Below, one piece after another: positions 5,336 to 9,282 of a DNA stretch of 9,282 nt. The stretch comes from SURF-32 sp964648365 (GTDB taxonomy: Bacteria > Planctomycetota > Phycisphaerae > UBA1845): contig CAZYLK010000214.1 in NCBI GenBank assembly GCA_964648365.1, forward strand, positions 1 to 9,282, given 5' to 3'. Under the pieces are notes generated by a model. That model had not been told where the DNA came from, ran no database searches, and saw only the letters and a list, made by a program, of their open reading frames with translations. The translations under genes were made by a program, and so were the position numbers. Every line of letters starts with the position of its first letter. Positions within the stretch are counted from its first letter, which is position 1.

Positions 5336-6241
5336 CTATCGGCCATCGTGCCTGACCGGCTGCGCGCCTGCCTGCCGCAGCGCCTCGGCCAGATCCGACA
5401 ATCGCCACGACGCCACGACCTTGCCGTCGACGAATTCGTGCATGCCCACGCTCGTCACTGCGATGCTGCGGTGGGTCGGCGCCAGACCGAGAAACTCGCC
5501 TTTGTGCGTGCCGCGCAGCGTCACGCGGGCGGAGATCGTGTCGCCCTCGGCGATCATGTTCTCGATCGTGAGCCGCACGTCGGGGAATGCCTGACGCAAG
5601 CGGCGAACGCGCTCCTTCATGCCTTCCGGTCCGCTGGGCAGTCCGTCGTCGGGCTGAGCGTGATTTCGGTATTCGGCGGCGAACAATTCATCCGCCAGTT
5701 CGACGCGTCCCTGGTTGAAGAACTCCTCGATGACGCGGCGGGCGGTTTCGCGGTTGCGCTCCGATGCCGGCGGCTGCGGCTCGAGTCCGAGTTGGCGGCC
5801 GATGTCTATCGTGTCGAAGCTGACGTGCTGCTCCACGATGCGCCCGTTGGCGAAGCGAAAGAAGCTCGTGGCGGGGCCGGTGACGCGCCGGCCGGCGCTG
5901 CCGGGTTCCGCGCCGCCGCTGGTGGCCGTGGCCTGCACCCGCACCCAGGCGACGTCGCCATCGATGTCCAGATCCTGAATCGCCAGGTGGAAGTCCGGGA
6001 AGCGCGTTCGAAGGCTGCGCACATACATTTCGAATTCGTCGCGCCCGTGCAGAGCGACCGTGCCCGGGCCGAACCGGCGGAAGTTCGGCGCCAGAACGTC
6101 ATCCAGCGCGGCCGCGTCGCCGGTGTTGACGAATCCCTCGACCAGTCGTCTGACCAGTGCTTCGTGTTTCCCGTCCGAATCTTCAGGAGCGGCGGGCGCA
6201 GCGAAGGCCGGCAGCAGTGCGGCAAGAGCGAGCGCGAGCAT
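5336..6241 (-). CDS. Exported protein with two tandem SnoaL-like domains
   Basis: This gene encodes a 301-residue protein with two copies of the SnoaL-like/ester-cyclase fold (NTF2-like cone) in tandem. The first spans about 25-155 (LVRRLVEGFVNTGD near 29-42, FPDFHLAIQD at 81-90, GRIVEQHVSFD at 133-143). The second spans about 163-292 and is closer to the family pattern (ARRVIEEFFNQG at 167-178, FPDVRLTIENMIAEGD at 219-234, RGTHKGEFLGL at 243-253, DGKVVASWRLSD at 272-283). Some members of this fold act on small hydrophobic substrates, but many are uncharacterised, and I would not assign a reaction. Residues 1-18 look like a signal peptide but lack the usual basic residue after Met1. The start is well fixed: AAGGAA lies 4 bases upstream (6246-6251) and an in-frame TGA closes the frame just before it. 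It is divergent from the sigma-factor gene across 126 bp and converges with the glycosyltransferase gene. Confidence 0.87.
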   Translation of the reverse strand: MLALALAALLPAFAAPAAPEDSDGKHEALVRRLVEGFVNTGDAAALDDVLAPNFRRFGPGTVALHGRDEFEMYVRSLRTRFPDFHLAIQDLDIDGDVAWVRVQATATSGGAEPGSAGRRVTGPATSFFRFANGRIVEQHVSFDTIDIGRQLGLEPQPPASERNRETARRVIEEFFNQGRVELADELFAAEYRNHAQPDDGLPSGPEGMKERVRRLRQAFPDVRLTIENMIAEGDTISARVTLRGTHKGEFLGLAPTHRSIAVTSVGMHEFVDGKVVASWRLSDLAEALRQAGAQPVRHDGR

Positions 6242-6280
6242 GTTCTTCCTTTCAAGTCACACAAACGCCCCCGGCGGTGT

Positions 6281-6286
6281 TACAAT
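6281..6286 (+). promoter_or_regulatory. Candidate -10 element for the sigma factor/kinase operon
   Basis: TACAAT at 6281-6286 matches the -10 consensus at five of six positions and would start transcription near 6293, about 75 nt before the sigma factor ATG. There is no good sigma70 -35 at 16-18 bases upstream, so it may need an activator, use another sigma factor, or be chance. An inverted repeat (cggacc at 6287-6292, ggtccg at 6305-6310) follows at once and could be an operator or a leader hairpin. Confidence 0.3.
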
Positions 6287-6367
6287 CGGACCGGCCGGGG
6301 ACCGGGTCCGCAGGGAGAAACGCAGTAGCGTGCGCCGACCCGCCACCGGCTTCGCAGGGATCTCGGA

Positions 6368-6929
6368 ATGGGCCTCGACGCGAAGGACGAAACCAACCGG
6401 CTGCTTCGCCTGCGTCACGGCGACGCGGACGCAGAGAACGCCCTGTTTCGCCGCATCTACGATGACTTGCGGGCGCTGGCCCAGCGACAGATGCGCGGCC
6501 AGCCGGCTCATCACACGCTTCAGCCCACGGCGCTGGCGAACGAGGTCTACCTGCGCCTGATCGACGGCAACCGGGTGGAGCCTTCCGACCGCCGGCACTT
6601 CATGGCGCTGGCGGCGCGGGCGATGCGATCGATTCTGGTGGACCACGCGCGGCGGCGGTCGGCGGACAAACGCGGCGGGGGGGTGAAGCCACTGCCGTTC
6701 GACGAGGTGCTCGATTCGTTCGAGTCCCGCTCTGTGGATCTGACGGCGCTCGATGATGCGCTCGGCGAACTCGCCGAGAAGAACGTACGTCACGCGAGAA
6801 TCGTCGAGCTGCGCTTCTTCGGCGGGATGACGAACGAAGAAGTCGGCGCTTTTCTGGATATTTCGCGGAGGACGGTCGAGCGCGAGTGGCGGCTGGCGCG
6901 GGCGTGGCTTTGGCGGGAACTGGCGGACG

Positions 6930-6955
<26 letters not shown>
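6368..6955 (+). CDS. ECF sigma factor, TIGR02999 (Sigma70_ECF) type
   Basis: This gene encodes a 195-residue RNA polymerase sigma factor of the ECF class that directs transcription from a small set of promoters. Region 2 spans about 24-95, with the family-typical LYDDLRALAQ-like start (30-39), THHTLQPTAL-like segment (48-56) and NEVYLRL (58-64). Region 4 spans about 128-186, with ARIVELRFFGGMTNEEVG (143-160) and a helix-turn-helix ending in SRRTVEREWRLARAWL (166-181). In most ECF factors region 2.2 carries an acidic DxED motif; here the aligned residues are Q52-P53-T54-A55, which is characteristic of this family. The ATG at 6368 is preceded by AGGGA (6356-6360) with 7 bases spacing. The gene overlaps the kinase gene by 26 bp, so the two are surely co-transcribed. 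No anti-sigma factor gene is adjacent, so the kinase is the likely regulator. An in-frame run of seven G (6677-6683) codes for part of a glycine linker. Confidence 0.95.

Positions 6956-9282
<2,327 letters not shown>

Noticed and set aside
5297..5350. Two short direct repeats (acccgtgtg and ggccatcgt) near the end of the SnoaL-like gene
   Set aside because: Nine-base repeats are expected by chance in GC-rich sequence, and one copy lies in coding DNA.
3720..5408. 562-residue minus-strand frame antisense to the glycosyltransferase
   Set aside because: It is rich in Arg, His, Gln and Pro without domains, and the plus strand encodes clear membrane segments and TMTC motifs.

Overview
The window is a GC-rich bacterial chromosomal segment that most resembles Planctomycetota (Phycisphaerae or a related deep lineage). 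Three things point there: a TIGR02999-type ECF sigma factor followed directly by a Hanks-type kinase carrying a WD40 propeller, two large secreted proteins of a style I associate with planctomycetes, and a TMTC-like GT-C membrane enzyme. This is a judgement from protein style; no rRNA or other marker gene is present.

Layout. Bases 1-392 carry no convincing gene. They hold a perfect 21-bp inverted repeat, a six-copy 9-bp tandem repeat with G-quadruplex potential, and a terminator-like hairpin. Two minus-strand genes for exported proteins follow: a small Cys/Lys-rich protein (393-1094) and a 497-residue protein (1564-3057). A 469-bp gap separates them and holds the best sigma70-like promoter in the window. 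A divergent intergenic region of about 314 bp then leads to a plus-strand gene for a 613-residue polytopic TMTC-like glycosyltransferase (3372-5213). Convergent with it is a minus-strand gene for an exported protein with two SnoaL-like domains (5336-6241). The last part is a two-gene plus-strand operon: an ECF sigma factor (6368-6955) overlapping by 26 bp a membrane-anchored Ser/Thr kinase with a C-terminal WD40 propeller (from 6930, running off the window end).

How the genes may work together. The sigma factor and kinase are almost certainly a signalling pair: the kinase domain faces the cytoplasm, a single membrane segment follows, and the WD40 propeller should lie outside the cytoplasm as sensor or scaffold. 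The sigma factor lacks the acidic residues usual in region 2.2 and has a threonine there, which fits control by phosphorylation. The other genes all concern the cell envelope (two exported proteins, a lipid-linked-sugar type transferase, an exported SnoaL-fold protein). Nothing in the sequence proves that they share a pathway. The strongest candidates for a less described system are the kinase/sigma pair with its region 2.2 threonine and in-frame G tract, and the secreted Cys/Lys-rich protein with its long leader.
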